A DNA stretch of 64,000 nucleotides from assembly GCF_011440305.1 (NCBI RefSeq), contig NZ_JAAOIW010000006.1, positions 186,001 through 250,000 on the forward strand. The letters are read 5' to 3'. Below, piece by piece: positions 42,178 through 51,208 of the stretch. This DNA is from Paenibacillus agricola (GTDB lineage Bacteria > Bacillota > Bacilli > Paenibacillales > NBRC-103111). The first letter of the stretch is position 1; every line of letters starts with the position of its first letter. The translations under genes were made by a program, and so were the position numbers. The notes below the pieces were generated by a model. That model saw nothing but the letters and a program-made list of their open reading frames with translations. It did not search any database and had not been told where the DNA came from.

Positions 42178-43416
42178 ATGGAACAAACAGATCCACTTAT
42201 TGCGATCCTAGGTATAGGCACAGCTGTGCCTGCTTATCGGATCAACCAAGCGGATACCGCACAAAGATTGGCGGAAGCGTTGGGGGACAGCTCGAATTCC
42301 GCACGCTGGGCGAAGCGGATTTTCAAGCAATGCGGCGTCGAAACCCGTTATACCTGTGAGCCTAATTTGCTGGAGGCCGCTGGTCAATGCCGTTATTTTC
42401 CACATACCACTCACGAGGCTGCTCCTTCAAGTGCTCCTTCCACAGCCGAGCGTATGAGAACGTATAAAAGGGAAGTTGTTCCATTAGGGCTAGCCGCAGC
42501 TAGCAAAGCTTTGAAAGACTGTGAAGCAGTTGCTTCAGAGATCACCCATCTTGTCACGGTCAGCTGTACAGGGCAATTTCTTCCGGGACTTGATGCCGTC
42601 TTGACGGAACAACTTGGACTGGCTGCCACGGTGAATCGGATTCCCCTTAACTTTTTGGGTTGTGCTGCCGGACTAAAGGCGATTATATTATCCCGGCAAA
42701 TCGTAGCGGCCAGGCCGTCAGCCAAGGTATTAATCGTATGCGTGGAGCTGTGTACGCTACATATTCAGCCCTCCAGCAAGCGGGAGGCGCTATTTGCTAC
42801 TTCTTTTTTTGGAGATGGGGCTTCTGCATGTGTCGTTGGAGCCGCTGAACCTCACCATAAGCATATGTTTCAGCTGGGCAATGACCACTCTGTGCTGCTC
42901 CCTTGCTCAAGCTCAGAGATGGTGTGGGAAGTAGGGGATTATGGCTTTGACCTGTATCTTTCTCCGAATATTCCCAAGCTGCTTGGCAGCTTTATTCCGG
43001 CAGAGGTAGGTCGCTTATTGAGCGGGGCGGCGAAGCCGGAGCTGTGGGCGATTCATCCTGGAGGCAAGGGGATTATTGATACCCTGCAAGAGGTGTTTGG
43101 GCTTGAGGATGCACAGACCCAGCCTAGCCGAACTGTGCTTCGCGACTATGGCAATGTTTCGTCGGCCACGTTACTCTTCGTGCTGGACGAAATGAGGAGC
43201 GGGCTGACCGGGTCTGCTCGGGTGAGTCCGCCAGTGAGCCTGGATAGCTCAGCCCCACTATCTGAACGGGCTGATCAGGCTCAGCCGGTGGAGGGCATAG
43301 CCTTGGCATTTGGCCCCGGCCTTACTGCCGAGATGATCCAGCTCACTTATCTCCCGTCCATTAAGGCACTGGTTGGTAAGGCTCTGGAACAGCACTCAGG
43401 TGCCGCCCTTGTTTAA
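42178..43416 (+). CDS. Type III polyketide synthase
   Basis: 412 residues, chalcone/stilbene synthase fold. The catalytic triad is intact: Cys in LNFLGCAAGL (near 162), His in WAIHPGGKG (near 293) and Asn in YGNVSSAT (near 326). Bacterial members (BpsA/BcsA, SrsA, ArsB/C) extend fatty acyl starters with malonyl-CoA to alkylpyrones or alkylresorcinols. GATGGAGG precedes ATG 42178. It heads a cluster with a methyltransferase, a flavoprotein and an MMPL exporter, the same order of activities as srsABC of Streptomyces griseus (alkylresorcinol synthase, methyltransferase, hydroxylase). Product is predicted to be a methylated phenolic lipid or quinone. Confidence 0.93.
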   Translation: MEQTDPLIAILGIGTAVPAYRINQADTAQRLAEALGDSSNSARWAKRIFKQCGVETRYTCEPNLLEAAGQCRYFPHTTHEAAPSSAPSTAERMRTYKREVVPLGLAAASKALKDCEAVASEITHLVTVSCTGQFLPGLDAVLTEQLGLAATVNRIPLNFLGCAAGLKAIILSRQIVAARPSAKVLIVCVELCTLHIQPSSKREALFATSFFGDGASACVVGAAEPHHKHMFQLGNDHSVLLPCSSSEMVWEVGDYGFDLYLSPNIPKLLGSFIPAEVGRLLSGAAKPELWAIHPGGKGIIDTLQEVFGLEDAQTQPSRTVLRDYGNVSSATLLFVLDEMRSGLTGSARVSPPVSLDSSAPLSERADQAQPVEGIALAFGPGLTAEMIQLTYLPSIKALVGKALEQHSGAALV

Positions 43417-44122
43417 ACCACTGAGGCAGAGGGCGGCTGAGCCTGAGTTGATGGACGATAGGTCAGCAGGCGGGGCGGAGCTTCGAGAAGCGCTGCAGAA
43501 GCTTCGCCTGCTGAACCGGGTTTTTGCCGCTGCTGCACCAACGCTTTATGGAGTAAAGCGGTTATGGAAGGAAGCGGACAAGCCCCGCCGCTTCACGGTT
43601 CTAGATATCGGCTCCGGCTCCGGCGATGTGAATCGGCAGCTCCTGCGCTGGGCGGATGCGAACGGGATCGATTTGTTGATCACGTTGGTCGACATTACAG
43701 AAGAAGCCTGCGAGGAGGCGAGACTGTTTTTCCATAACGAACCGCGGGTTCGGGTGGTTAGGCAGGACTTGTTTTTACTGCCTGAGGCGTGTGCGGATGT
43801 AGTTACCGGAACGCAATTTATTCATCATTTTGCGGATGGTGAGCTACCGAGGGTAGTCACGAGCATGCTAAACGCGTCCCGCGCAGGCGTTGTAGTCAAT
43901 GATATCCATCGGCATTGGATGGCTTGGGCTGCGGTGTGGCTGGTGGCGCGAGTGGTCTCCGCTAACCGCTATATCGTGCATGATGGGCCGCTGTCTGTGG
44001 CAAAAGGCTTTCGCGCAGCCGATTGGAACCAGCTTAGAAAAGCATTGGATATGCCTACTATGTACTATGCTTGGAGGCCGCTATTTCGATACGTAGTTGT
44101 CATCCGTAAAAAAAGTATCTAA
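43400..44122 (+). CDS. SAM-dependent class I methyltransferase (SrsB-like position)
   Basis: About 240 residues. Motif I is VLDIGSGSGDVN, followed by VDITEEACEEAR and a QFIHHF motif in place of the acidic post-motif. The N-terminus includes EPELMDD, common in this branch, so the start is at or before GTG 43400, overlapping the synthase by 17 bp; TTG 43373 is the longest option and ATG 43451 the shortest. None has a strong ribosome site, so coupling to the upstream gene is likely. Expected to O- or C-methylate the polyketide lipid. Confidence 0.87.
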   Translation: MPPLFKPLRQRAAEPELMDDRSAGGAELREALQKLRLLNRVFAAAAPTLYGVKRLWKEADKPRRFTVLDIGSGSGDVNRQLLRWADANGIDLLITLVDITEEACEEARLFFHNEPRVRVVRQDLFLLPEACADVVTGTQFIHHFADGELPRVVTSMLNASRAGVVVNDIHRHWMAWAAVWLVARVVSANRYIVHDGPLSVAKGFRAADWNQLRKALDMPTMYYAWRPLFRYVVVIRKKSI

Positions 44123-44209
44123 AAACGAGCCATGCTAGCGCAGAAACGGCATAAGCCTGTTATCGGCAAGGTCATGTAGGCAACTAACCGGGTGGAGTTG
44201 ACAAGGGCT

Positions 44210-45376
44210 ATGACGAATCTTATCCAAGGTATAGCCAATGTGGATGTAGCGGTGCTGGGCGCAGGGGTTGCTGGCAGCAGCCTGGCCAAGGCTTTGGCGG
44301 ATGGAGGCTGGGATACGGTGCTGATTGACCAGCACCAGTTCCCGCGGCATAAGGTTTGCGGAGAATTTCTTTCTCCGGAATCACAAAGCACACTAGGTAA
44401 GCTTGGTTTGCTTGGGGCTGTCGAATCGCTTCATCCGCAGATGATCAGCGGCGTCCGTGTGATTTTCAGTGATGGGGGAACTATAGAAATCCCCTTGCCT
44501 GGTGACGCTTACGGAGTAAGCCGATATGTGCTGGATAGTGCTTTCCATAACGTGGCGCTAAAGTCAGGTGTCCAATTGCAGACGGCGACAACGGTCACAT
44601 CTGTGTATCCGAAGGATGGGGGCTACACGATTGAGGCGAAGTATGGCGGGGAGCAAAAGCTGATTAGAGCTCAGGCTGTCATAGCGGCATGGGGAGCCAA
44701 TCGCCGTGCGGGGCTGCCCGGCTACCGATCTATAAACTCCGTAAGGAATACGTATATAGGGGTGAAGTCGCACTTTCAAGGGATCGCCATGGAGCCGGTT
44801 ATTGAGCTGTATGTTTTTCCGGGCGGCTACTTGGGCATTTCTCCCATTGAAGATGGAGTGGTCAATGTGGCGGCATTAATGACAAGAAGAGCTTCCCATG
44901 ATCACAAACAGAACGGGGATAAAACGGTCCTGGGAATGATTGGCGCTGCCGCCAGCAGGAATCCTAAGCTGTACCAGAAGTTGTCGCATGCCATTCCAGT
45001 CCACGGCACCCAAGCTGCCGTAGCTCCGGTGGATCTGGACCGCAAGCCAGTAGCCTGGGACATGGTTCCCCTTGTAGGCGATGCCGCACTGATGATCCCA
45101 CCGCTCTGCGGGGATGGCATGTCGATAGCGCTGCGTTCGGCGGCGTGCTGTGCGGCCTATGCCCATAGCTATTTGCGCGGAGAAATTTCGCAAGCCCGCT
45201 GGCAGCATGAATATACGGAGTCGATCCAGCGGGAATTCTACAGCCCCTTACGGTGGGGTCGGTTTCTTCACCGCTTAGTTGGCATGCCGTTATTGCCGCG
45301 GCTTCTGCCGGGCATTGCGCAGCTTGCGCCTTGGTTAGCATCAGCAATGGTGCAAGCCACCCGGCTCAAGCCATGA
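44210..45376 (+). CDS. FAD-dependent oxidoreductase (SrsC-like, GGR/PHBH fold)
   Basis: 388 residues. FAD-binding GxGxxG in VLGAGVAGSSLA, the substrate-loop CGEFLSPES, and the second FAD motif GDAALMIPPLCGDG typical of geranylgeranyl-reductase/PHBH-type flavoproteins. I chose ATG 44210 (GGTGGAG at 44191-44197); GTG 44192 is an alternative. Probably hydroxylates or oxidises the alkylresorcinol ring toward a quinone, by analogy with SrsC. The stop overlaps the exporter start by ATGA. Confidence 0.88.
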   Translation: MTNLIQGIANVDVAVLGAGVAGSSLAKALADGGWDTVLIDQHQFPRHKVCGEFLSPESQSTLGKLGLLGAVESLHPQMISGVRVIFSDGGTIEIPLPGDAYGVSRYVLDSAFHNVALKSGVQLQTATTVTSVYPKDGGYTIEAKYGGEQKLIRAQAVIAAWGANRRAGLPGYRSINSVRNTYIGVKSHFQGIAMEPVIELYVFPGGYLGISPIEDGVVNVAALMTRRASHDHKQNGDKTVLGMIGAAASRNPKLYQKLSHAIPVHGTQAAVAPVDLDRKPVAWDMVPLVGDAALMIPPLCGDGMSIALRSAACCAAYAHSYLRGEISQARWQHEYTESIQREFYSPLRWGRFLHRLVGMPLLPRLLPGIAQLAPWLASAMVQATRLKP

Positions 45377-47487
45377 GCTGGGTCAACAAGCTTGCCTTGC
45401 TCTGTTGGAGGTATTCCACAATAACGATGGTATTGTGGTTATTTTTCTTGATCTTTTTTGGGTTGTACGCCTCTAAGCTGCCTACCGTGCTGAAGGACCA
45501 TGGCTTACTTGCAGACGGTGCCTACGTCAAAGTCCAGCAGATCCTCGCTACTGATTTCTATATCCCGGCGGATCCGGTTGTTCTTGTTTTTGAGAAGCAG
45601 CGATCTGTATCCACGGAGCAATTCCAGCGTTTCATTCAGCAATGCTTGCTTCAGCTGCAAGGAATCGAAGCTTTGAGCCAAGTGGTCTCACCTCTGGATA
45701 AGCAGGATATGCTTGAGGGGAATTACGCCTACGCCCTGCTTGCCTTCCGCCTTCAAGGCTATGAAATGAAGCCCGTGCTTGAAGATATTCATAGACGTCT
45801 GCCTAGTCAACTAAATATGAAGGTAACGATGACAGGGAAATCCGTAGTGCAGGCGGATGTGAATCAAGCTAGCCAGCATGATTTGAAGCAAGCCGAGTTG
45901 ATCGGTCTACCAGCAGCCTTCCTGATTTTATGGTTTGTTTTTCGAGGCATAATTGCCGCTCTAATTCCCGTTGCCATCGGCATTGTGGGGGTTACCGTTA
46001 CTATGGGGATTATGTATGGGATTGGCACAGCTATGGAGCTATCCAACTTCGTATTAAACGTCATCCCTATGGTAGGGCTGGCTCTAAGTATAGATTTTGC
46101 TTTGATGGTTGTCAGCCGATTCCGCGAGGAACGCGAAAGGCCTACAGTAAATCCGGTATTCGCATTAATGACAACGATGAGTACAGCCGGGAGGGCGGTC
46201 TTATTTTCTGCTGCCAGCGTGTTTCTGGGCCTGATGGGAATTTTGCTCATTCCGCTGCCAATCTTTACTAGCATTGCTGTGGGAGCGATGACGGTAGTAG
46301 CCATTTCTGTGCTACTAACGTTTACTTTACTTCCTGCCCTCTTGGCTAAGGTAGGATCTGTCATTCAACCGTTAACGACCTATCTAAGATATTCCACTAT
46401 GCCCGCTCAACCTCCAACCATCTGGTATGCGATGTCCCTTTATGTGATGAAAAGACCCGCGCGGCTGCTAATAGTAGCTTCGCTGCTGTTAATCGGCTGC
46501 TTTCTGCCATTAAGCAACATGAAGCTGGCTATTCCCGATGCGGCATCCTTGCCTCAGGGCTATGAATCCCGCCAAGCTTATGAGATTTATCAAACTCACT
46601 TCGTTGCCCCGGAGACTTCAGAGGTTTTTATCATTGTCCGGGGAAAAACGGATGCTTGGAGCCAAGGCGATTGGATGAGAGCTTATACGCTCACTCAAAA
46701 GCTAAAAGCCGACCCCGACGCAATACGGGTAGATTCTATATTCGCTGTATCCCCTACAATTACTGAGCCGATGCTCCAACGCTTTGTTAAAGGTAACCAT
46801 ATGCTCATTCACGCGACTATAAAAGGAAGCCCGGCATCGGAGCAAACGATGGACTGGGTCAGGCGATGGGAGCAGGAGGGTGCGACCACAGGGCTCAGCC
46901 TGCTGTTAGGTGGAGAAGCCAAGTACGAGCAGGAGGTGTTCGATGCTATCTTCGAGAATCTTCATAAGGTGCTTCTGTTCGTAATAATCTCGAATTTTGT
47001 CGTTTTGTCGATCGCCTTTCGCTCCATCTTGATCCCGTTAAAAACAATTCTGATGAATCTACTAAGCTTAGGCGCCGCCTTCGGTATCCTGGTATGGATC
47101 TTCCAAGAGGGGCATTTGGGGATGGAGCCAGGCAGTATTGCCATTATGATCCCTGTGTTTATAGGTGGGCTCGCCTTTGGGATCAGCATGGATTACGGGG
47201 TGTTTCTGGTATCGCGTATTTTCGAGGTGTATAAGCAGACCGGAGATAATGACCAGGCGGTATTAATCGGATTGGCTGCAACAAGTCGAATCATTACCTC
47301 AGCGGCAGCCATTATGATTGCTGTTACAGCACCTTTTGCGTTCGGGGAGGTGGTGGGGGTTAAGCAGTTAGGGGTTGGTATCGCCGCTGCGATCTTTATT
47401 GACGCAACTATCATCAGGATGGTGATGGTGCCAGCCTTGATGAAACTGCTTGGTAAATGGAATTGGTGGGCACCTCGCAGACTCTAA
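45373..47487 (+). CDS. MMPL/RND-family lipid exporter
   Basis: 704 residues with two MMPL halves and about 12 membrane helices. The RND core SIDFALMVVSRFREER (first half) and SMDYGVFLVSRIFE (second half) carry the conserved Asp residues of the proton relay. ATG 45373 overlaps the flavoprotein stop (ATGA), so the longer upstream frame is a shadow. MmpL proteins move lipids and polyketide lipids out of the membrane, which fits export or placement of the product of this cluster. Confidence 0.92.
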   Translation: MSWVNKLALLCWRYSTITMVLWLFFLIFFGLYASKLPTVLKDHGLLADGAYVKVQQILATDFYIPADPVVLVFEKQRSVSTEQFQRFIQQCLLQLQGIEALSQVVSPLDKQDMLEGNYAYALLAFRLQGYEMKPVLEDIHRRLPSQLNMKVTMTGKSVVQADVNQASQHDLKQAELIGLPAAFLILWFVFRGIIAALIPVAIGIVGVTVTMGIMYGIGTAMELSNFVLNVIPMVGLALSIDFALMVVSRFREERERPTVNPVFALMTTMSTAGRAVLFSAASVFLGLMGILLIPLPIFTSIAVGAMTVVAISVLLTFTLLPALLAKVGSVIQPLTTYLRYSTMPAQPPTIWYAMSLYVMKRPARLLIVASLLLIGCFLPLSNMKLAIPDAASLPQGYESRQAYEIYQTHFVAPETSEVFIIVRGKTDAWSQGDWMRAYTLTQKLKADPDAIRVDSIFAVSPTITEPMLQRFVKGNHMLIHATIKGSPASEQTMDWVRRWEQEGATTGLSLLLGGEAKYEQEVFDAIFENLHKVLLFVIISNFVVLSIAFRSILIPLKTILMNLLSLGAAFGILVWIFQEGHLGMEPGSIAIMIPVFIGGLAFGISMDYGVFLVSRIFEVYKQTGDNDQAVLIGLAATSRIITSAAAIMIAVTAPFAFGEVVGVKQLGVGIAAAIFIDATIIRMVMVPALMKLLGKWNWWAPRRL

Positions 47488-47546
47488 TCTCTCTCTTGAC
47501 AGACGGTTGATCTCTTTTTATAAACCTCCGCTTATGTGATGAAGGG

Positions 47547-47624
47547 TCTGGGCTATTGTGAAAAGGCGGAGCCAAGCACCGGGTAAGTGATGCAGCCGGC
47601 TCCTCTAATGACGGGGAGCCCAGA
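47547..47624 (+). terminator. Two-tier foldback behind the exporter gene
   Basis: TCTGGGCT (47547-47554) pairs with AGCCCAGA (47617-47624), and inside GGAGCC (47568-47573) with GGCTCC (47598-47603). No T-run follows. It may terminate or protect the cluster transcript; it is not related in sequence to repeats A and B. Confidence 0.5.
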
Positions 47625-47643
47625 GTATAATCGAAATAAAGAT

Positions 47644-47694
47644 TGTCAAGCGCCCTAAAAAACCCTACCATAAGACTGACGAACGTTCGTAAGT
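47644..47694 (+). promoter_or_regulatory. Promoter and operator of the TetR-MFS operon
   Basis: TTGTCA (47644-47649), 17 nt, TACCAT (47667-47672) as -35/-10. Directly behind lies the perfect 12-bp palindrome ACGAACGTTCGT (47679-47690), extended by ACT/AGT. Position over the transcription start is typical of a TetR autorepression site. Confidence 0.8.
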
Positions 47695-47711
47695 TTATGG
47701 GAGGTAACTGA

Positions 47712-48326
47712 ATGACAATCAACCAGCTTCACGATATAGCTCTAAAGCAATTTGCTTTACGTGGCTATGAGGGCGCGACCCTAGAAACGATTGCCAGAGA
47801 GGTGGGCATTAAGAAACAGTCCATCTACGGCCACTTTAAAAATAAAGAGCAATTTTTTTTGCATGTATTCAAAAGCTCGGTGAACACGGAAATTGAATTT
47901 TTAGACCAGCTGTTCCAAGCTCAAGCGGAGCTAGCTTTAGAGGATATGCTGCTGCATTTAATTAGGCAATATAAAGATCGGTACGCTGATATTCCTACTT
48001 TGCGTTTGATCATGTATGCAGGCTTTATATTTCCACCCCAGTTGGAAAAGCCGATTGGCAGCATGATAGCTGCCTATATAAGCCATAAGCGTACTGCGGT
48101 ATACCATCTATTCAGCCGTCCGGATCATCCGGCGATGCGTGTGGATGCCCGGCAAGCGACAGAGGCTTATATGAATTTGCTGGAGGGGATGCTGGTCGAG
48201 CTTATCTACGGGGGAACCTCCCGATTTGATGGACGGCTCGAGGCCTCCTGGGATATTTTCTGGTATGGTATCCAGATTCAAGCTGTTCAGCCTTCCCGGC
48301 ATGCCGAACGAAAGCAGGTAGATTGA
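47712..48326 (+). CDS. TetR-family repressor
   Basis: 204 residues. N-terminal TetR helix-turn-helix (ALKQFALRGYEGATLETIAREVGIKKQSIYGHF in parts: ETIAREVGIKKQSIYGHF, Lys-Gln-Ser-Ile-Tyr recognition helix) and a diverse helical ligand domain. GGGAGGT precedes ATG 47712. It is followed with a one-base overlap by an MFS exporter, and its palindromic operator lies upstream, so it likely controls its own operon. It may also control the polyketide cluster ending 224 bp before it, but no second operator copy is seen there. Confidence 0.92.
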   Translation: MTINQLHDIALKQFALRGYEGATLETIAREVGIKKQSIYGHFKNKEQFFLHVFKSSVNTEIEFLDQLFQAQAELALEDMLLHLIRQYKDRYADIPTLRLIMYAGFIFPPQLEKPIGSMIAAYISHKRTAVYHLFSRPDHPAMRVDARQATEAYMNLLEGMLVELIYGGTSRFDGRLEASWDIFWYGIQIQAVQPSRHAERKQVD

Positions 48327-49690
48327 TGAGTAGCAAGGAACAAGTAGGGAAGCTGGAAGAACAAGAAGCAAAGCGGAAAGAAAAGCTGTGGACGAAGGAT
48401 TTTGTACTGCTGGGCTTGTCCTGCTTGTTCTTGTTTCTCGCTTTTGAAATGCTGCTGCCTGCTCTGCCACTGTATGTGGCACAAATCGGTGGAAGCACAT
48501 CGGAAATCGGCATCGTAATGGGCTGTTTTACGCTCACGGCAGTGTTGATTCGCCCGGTCTCCGGCTATGCAGCGGATACCTACGGTAAAAAGCTGCTGCT
48601 TATAATTGGCGGCGTCCTTTGCTTGGTAGCTACCGGTTTTTATTATGCAGCAATATCGGTGACAGGGCTTCTCATCATTCGCTTGCTGCACGGCTTCGGC
48701 TTCGGTATTGCTACGACCTTGTATGGGACGATGGCTTCGGATATGGTTCCACCTTCAAGAATGGGCGAAGGAATGGGCTACTTTGGGCTGGCGAATACGA
48801 TAGCCATCTCGATAGGTCCCTTTTTTGGCGTTATTATTATGGAAAGCTTGGGCTACCAAACGCTCATCATGGTTTCAGGGAGCATCCTAAGTCTGGCCTG
48901 CATCTTTAATTTGATCGTGAAGGCCACAGCGCACCGTCCGGCATCTCGCATGCCTGATATAGCGGAAGCAGACTCGGCGTTTACGGCGATTGCTCATGGA
49001 GCCGTTGTAATAGAGCCAGCTATAGAGCATAGTTCCGAACCCATTCAAGTGAGGGAGCTAGACAGTAAAGCTCCAGAACAGGCGATGCTTTCATCACAGT
49101 TAAAGGATAAGACTGCAATCTCTTGGTCTTCGCGATTAGTTGAACGAAAGGCATTGTTTCCTTCATTGCTGGGGATGATGGCCGGCTTCGGGTTTGGTGG
49201 CATCCTTAGCTTTATCACGCTGTTCGGCAAAGAAGTGGGAATAGCGAACATCGGCTATTTTTTCCTTGTTGTTTCGCTTTTTGAGGTATTGGTGCGCTTG
49301 GTATCCGGGCGAATTTTTGACACCAAAGGTCCGTTCTGGGTGATCTTTCCATCCGCTATCCTGACCTGTATTGCGACTATCATTTTGTCCTATGCAGGCT
49401 CTATGGTGACGATGCTGGTAGCTGCTGCTTTTTTTGGTTTAGGCTTTGGAGCGATGTTTCCTGCACTACAAGCTTGGGTGATTACGCGGGTTGATCCCGA
49501 GAGCCGTGGTTCAGCTACGGCAACCTTTTATAATTTGTTTGACATTGGTATCGCATCCGGCGCGATCTTGCTTGGGATTATCGCTGGAATGACCGGCTAC
49601 GGAATGATGTTTCGTTTATCCAGCTTGACTTATGTGGTGCTTATCGCCATGTATATGGTTTATGAATTTAGAGCTCAGAAAGCCTCGTAG
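48326..49690 (+). CDS. MFS transporter
   Basis: 454 residues, 12 helices. Motif A-like loop DTYGKKLLL after helix 2, FGFGIATTLYGTMASDMVPPSRMGEGMGY region (helix 4-5) and a long hydrophilic central loop (about 205-255). Start ATG 48326 overlaps the TetR stop (TGATG). Probably a drug or metabolite exporter induced through the TetR protein. It converges on the CapA-like gene with only 7 bp between the stops, and I see no strong terminator there. Confidence 0.9.
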   Translation: MSSKEQVGKLEEQEAKRKEKLWTKDFVLLGLSCLFLFLAFEMLLPALPLYVAQIGGSTSEIGIVMGCFTLTAVLIRPVSGYAADTYGKKLLLIIGGVLCLVATGFYYAAISVTGLLIIRLLHGFGFGIATTLYGTMASDMVPPSRMGEGMGYFGLANTIAISIGPFFGVIIMESLGYQTLIMVSGSILSLACIFNLIVKATAHRPASRMPDIAEADSAFTAIAHGAVVIEPAIEHSSEPIQVRELDSKAPEQAMLSSQLKDKTAISWSSRLVERKALFPSLLGMMAGFGFGGILSFITLFGKEVGIANIGYFFLVVSLFEVLVRLVSGRIFDTKGPFWVIFPSAILTCIATIILSYAGSMVTMLVAAAFFGLGFGAMFPALQAWVITRVDPESRGSATATFYNLFDIGIASGAILLGIIAGMTGYGMMFRLSSLTYVVLIAMYMVYEFRAQKAS

Positions 49691-49697
49691 CCTGTTC

Positions 49698-50747
49698 TCA
49701 ACTCTTTTGTTTTTTTTGTAAGGAATCGGCTTGCAAAAAAGATAACGTATAAGCCTGCATACGCTCCATCAAAGCCCGCTGCTTTGGTGATATCTGCGGA
49801 AGTGAGCTTTGGATCCATGCCCAGGGGATATTGGGAAGAACCCGGTAAGTCGCCTTACCCTTTTGGAATTTGCGGTAGGTCCAGGTAGGGAGCCCGTCGA
49901 TGTCGCTTATTAGGGTCTGGGAGCCATTTTTCTGTATAGTCAACTGGAGGATTAACCCATTATTTGTATAAGGATTATTTTTTAAACGAATCGACACAAA
50001 GTTACCCAGTGAGTAAATAGCAAGCTGTTGGGGGCTTTTACGGAGCAAGGGCTGCAGCACATGAGGGTGAGAGCCAAGAATAATATCAGCACCATGTAGG
50101 AGCAGGCTATTTACCAGCTTTTTTTGCTGCAAGCTTGGCTTTTGATGGTATTCCTTGCCAAAATGAAGGTAGACGATATTGAGGTCGGTTTTGTGCTTGA
50201 TCTCTTGTAAATCTCTTTTTATTTGCTGCAGGTTAAGCAGATTGACTGCAAATGGCATATGTTTAGGAATAGGTATCCGATTGGTAGATTTCGTGTAAGC
50301 GAGAATGCCGACCTTGATCCCTTTTACGTCTTTAATAAGATGGTTTCTGGATTGGCTGAGCGATGCGTTGGTCCCGGTGTGGGCAAGATCATTATCATCC
50401 AGCACTTGGAGTGTCTTCAGCATGCCATCTACTCCCTGGTCCAGGCAATGGTTATTAGCAGTTATGATAACATCAAAGCCATTTCGTTTTAAAGCAGAAG
50501 CCAACGGCTCGGGAGCATTAAATATGGGATAACCCGTGAGGGGGTTCTTTTTTTTTATAAAAGGGGTATCCCCCATCAGAGGAACCTCCAAATTCCCGAT
50601 GGTCAGGTCAGCAGCTTGTAAATAGGGGGCAACACTTTCAAAGATAGAATCGAAATTATATAGGTTGGTGCCTTTATTTTTAACGGACATGGATATAGCC
50701 CCATTGATCAAAATATCGCCAACAGCAGCTATTGTAATTTCTTGCAT
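49698..50747 (-). CDS. CapA-family (PgsA-like) metallophosphatase-fold protein
   Basis: 349 residues. Motifs AVGDILI, GNLEVPL, TANNHCLDQG, HFGKEY and GSHPHVLQP form the calcineurin-like metal site of the CapA/PgsA family, linked to poly-gamma-glutamate and capsule synthesis. Unlike PgsA it has no N-terminal membrane anchor or signal peptide, so it should be cytoplasmic. AGGAGG precedes ATG 50747. It stands alone, without capB/capC neighbours, so a capsule role is not assured. Confidence 0.88.
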   Translation of the reverse strand: MQEITIAAVGDILINGAISMSVKNKGTNLYNFDSIFESVAPYLQAADLTIGNLEVPLMGDTPFIKKKNPLTGYPIFNAPEPLASALKRNGFDVIITANNHCLDQGVDGMLKTLQVLDDNDLAHTGTNASLSQSRNHLIKDVKGIKVGILAYTKSTNRIPIPKHMPFAVNLLNLQQIKRDLQEIKHKTDLNIVYLHFGKEYHQKPSLQQKKLVNSLLLHGADIILGSHPHVLQPLLRKSPQQLAIYSLGNFVSIRLKNNPYTNNGLILQLTIQKNGSQTLISDIDGLPTWTYRKFQKGKATYRVLPNIPWAWIQSSLPQISPKQRALMERMQAYTLSFLQADSLQKKQKS

Positions 50748-50863
50748 CGGAGCACCTCCTTTTCTATGCTATTCGTTTGTTCGTTGCATAGTGTGGGCGG
50801 GTGCCGTCATGGAAACTATATATGTAGTATAATAAGGAACAGAGATTTGGAAAGGGTGGTAGT

Positions 50864-51160
50864 ATGCTAACAATTACTGGATACAGCGTGGAATTAATTA
50901 AAGACCCATTTGGCATTTTAACAGGCAAGCGTTATGAATGGATGCTGGATATTGAGGTAGCTGAGGATGACGAGCTGCATTCGGACAATGGGTTGTATGT
51001 AAGGGTAATTTATGTGGTAGAGGAAAACAAGGAAGGTATGGTACGCTACGAAATATTCGAGAAAACGAATGATAAATATGTGGATTTTGAACTCGAAGAC
51101 GATGAACAGGCTGTTATTGAAGCCTTTTGTAAGGATAATTTGGCGGAAGCAACGAAATAA
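50864..51160 (+). CDS. Small acidic DUF6509-like protein
   Basis: 98 residues, acidic, beta-rich N-terminus (ITGYSVELIKDPFGILTGKRYEW) and an acidic helical C-terminus. It resembles the DUF6509 family of Bacillales; function unknown. AAAGGGTGG precedes ATG 50864. The deacylase gene follows after 48 bp. Confidence 0.65.
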   Translation: MLTITGYSVELIKDPFGILTGKRYEWMLDIEVAEDDELHSDNGLYVRVIYVVEENKEGMVRYEIFEKTNDKYVDFELEDDEQAVIEAFCKDNLAEATK

Positions 51161-51208
51161 ACAAGAAGAAGCTGGCTTGTGAGTGTGAGTAAGAAAGGAG
51201 TAGGCTTA

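Noticed and set aside
42178-47487. Bacillus-type bpsA-bpsB alkylpyrone pair
   Set aside because: The methyltransferase here is a soluble class I enzyme with VLDIGSGSG, not the membrane isoprenylcysteine-type BpsB; two further genes belong to the cluster.
49690-49760. Terminator between the convergent MFS and CapA genes
   Set aside because: There is a T-rich stretch near 49706-49720 but no hairpin directly before it on either strand.
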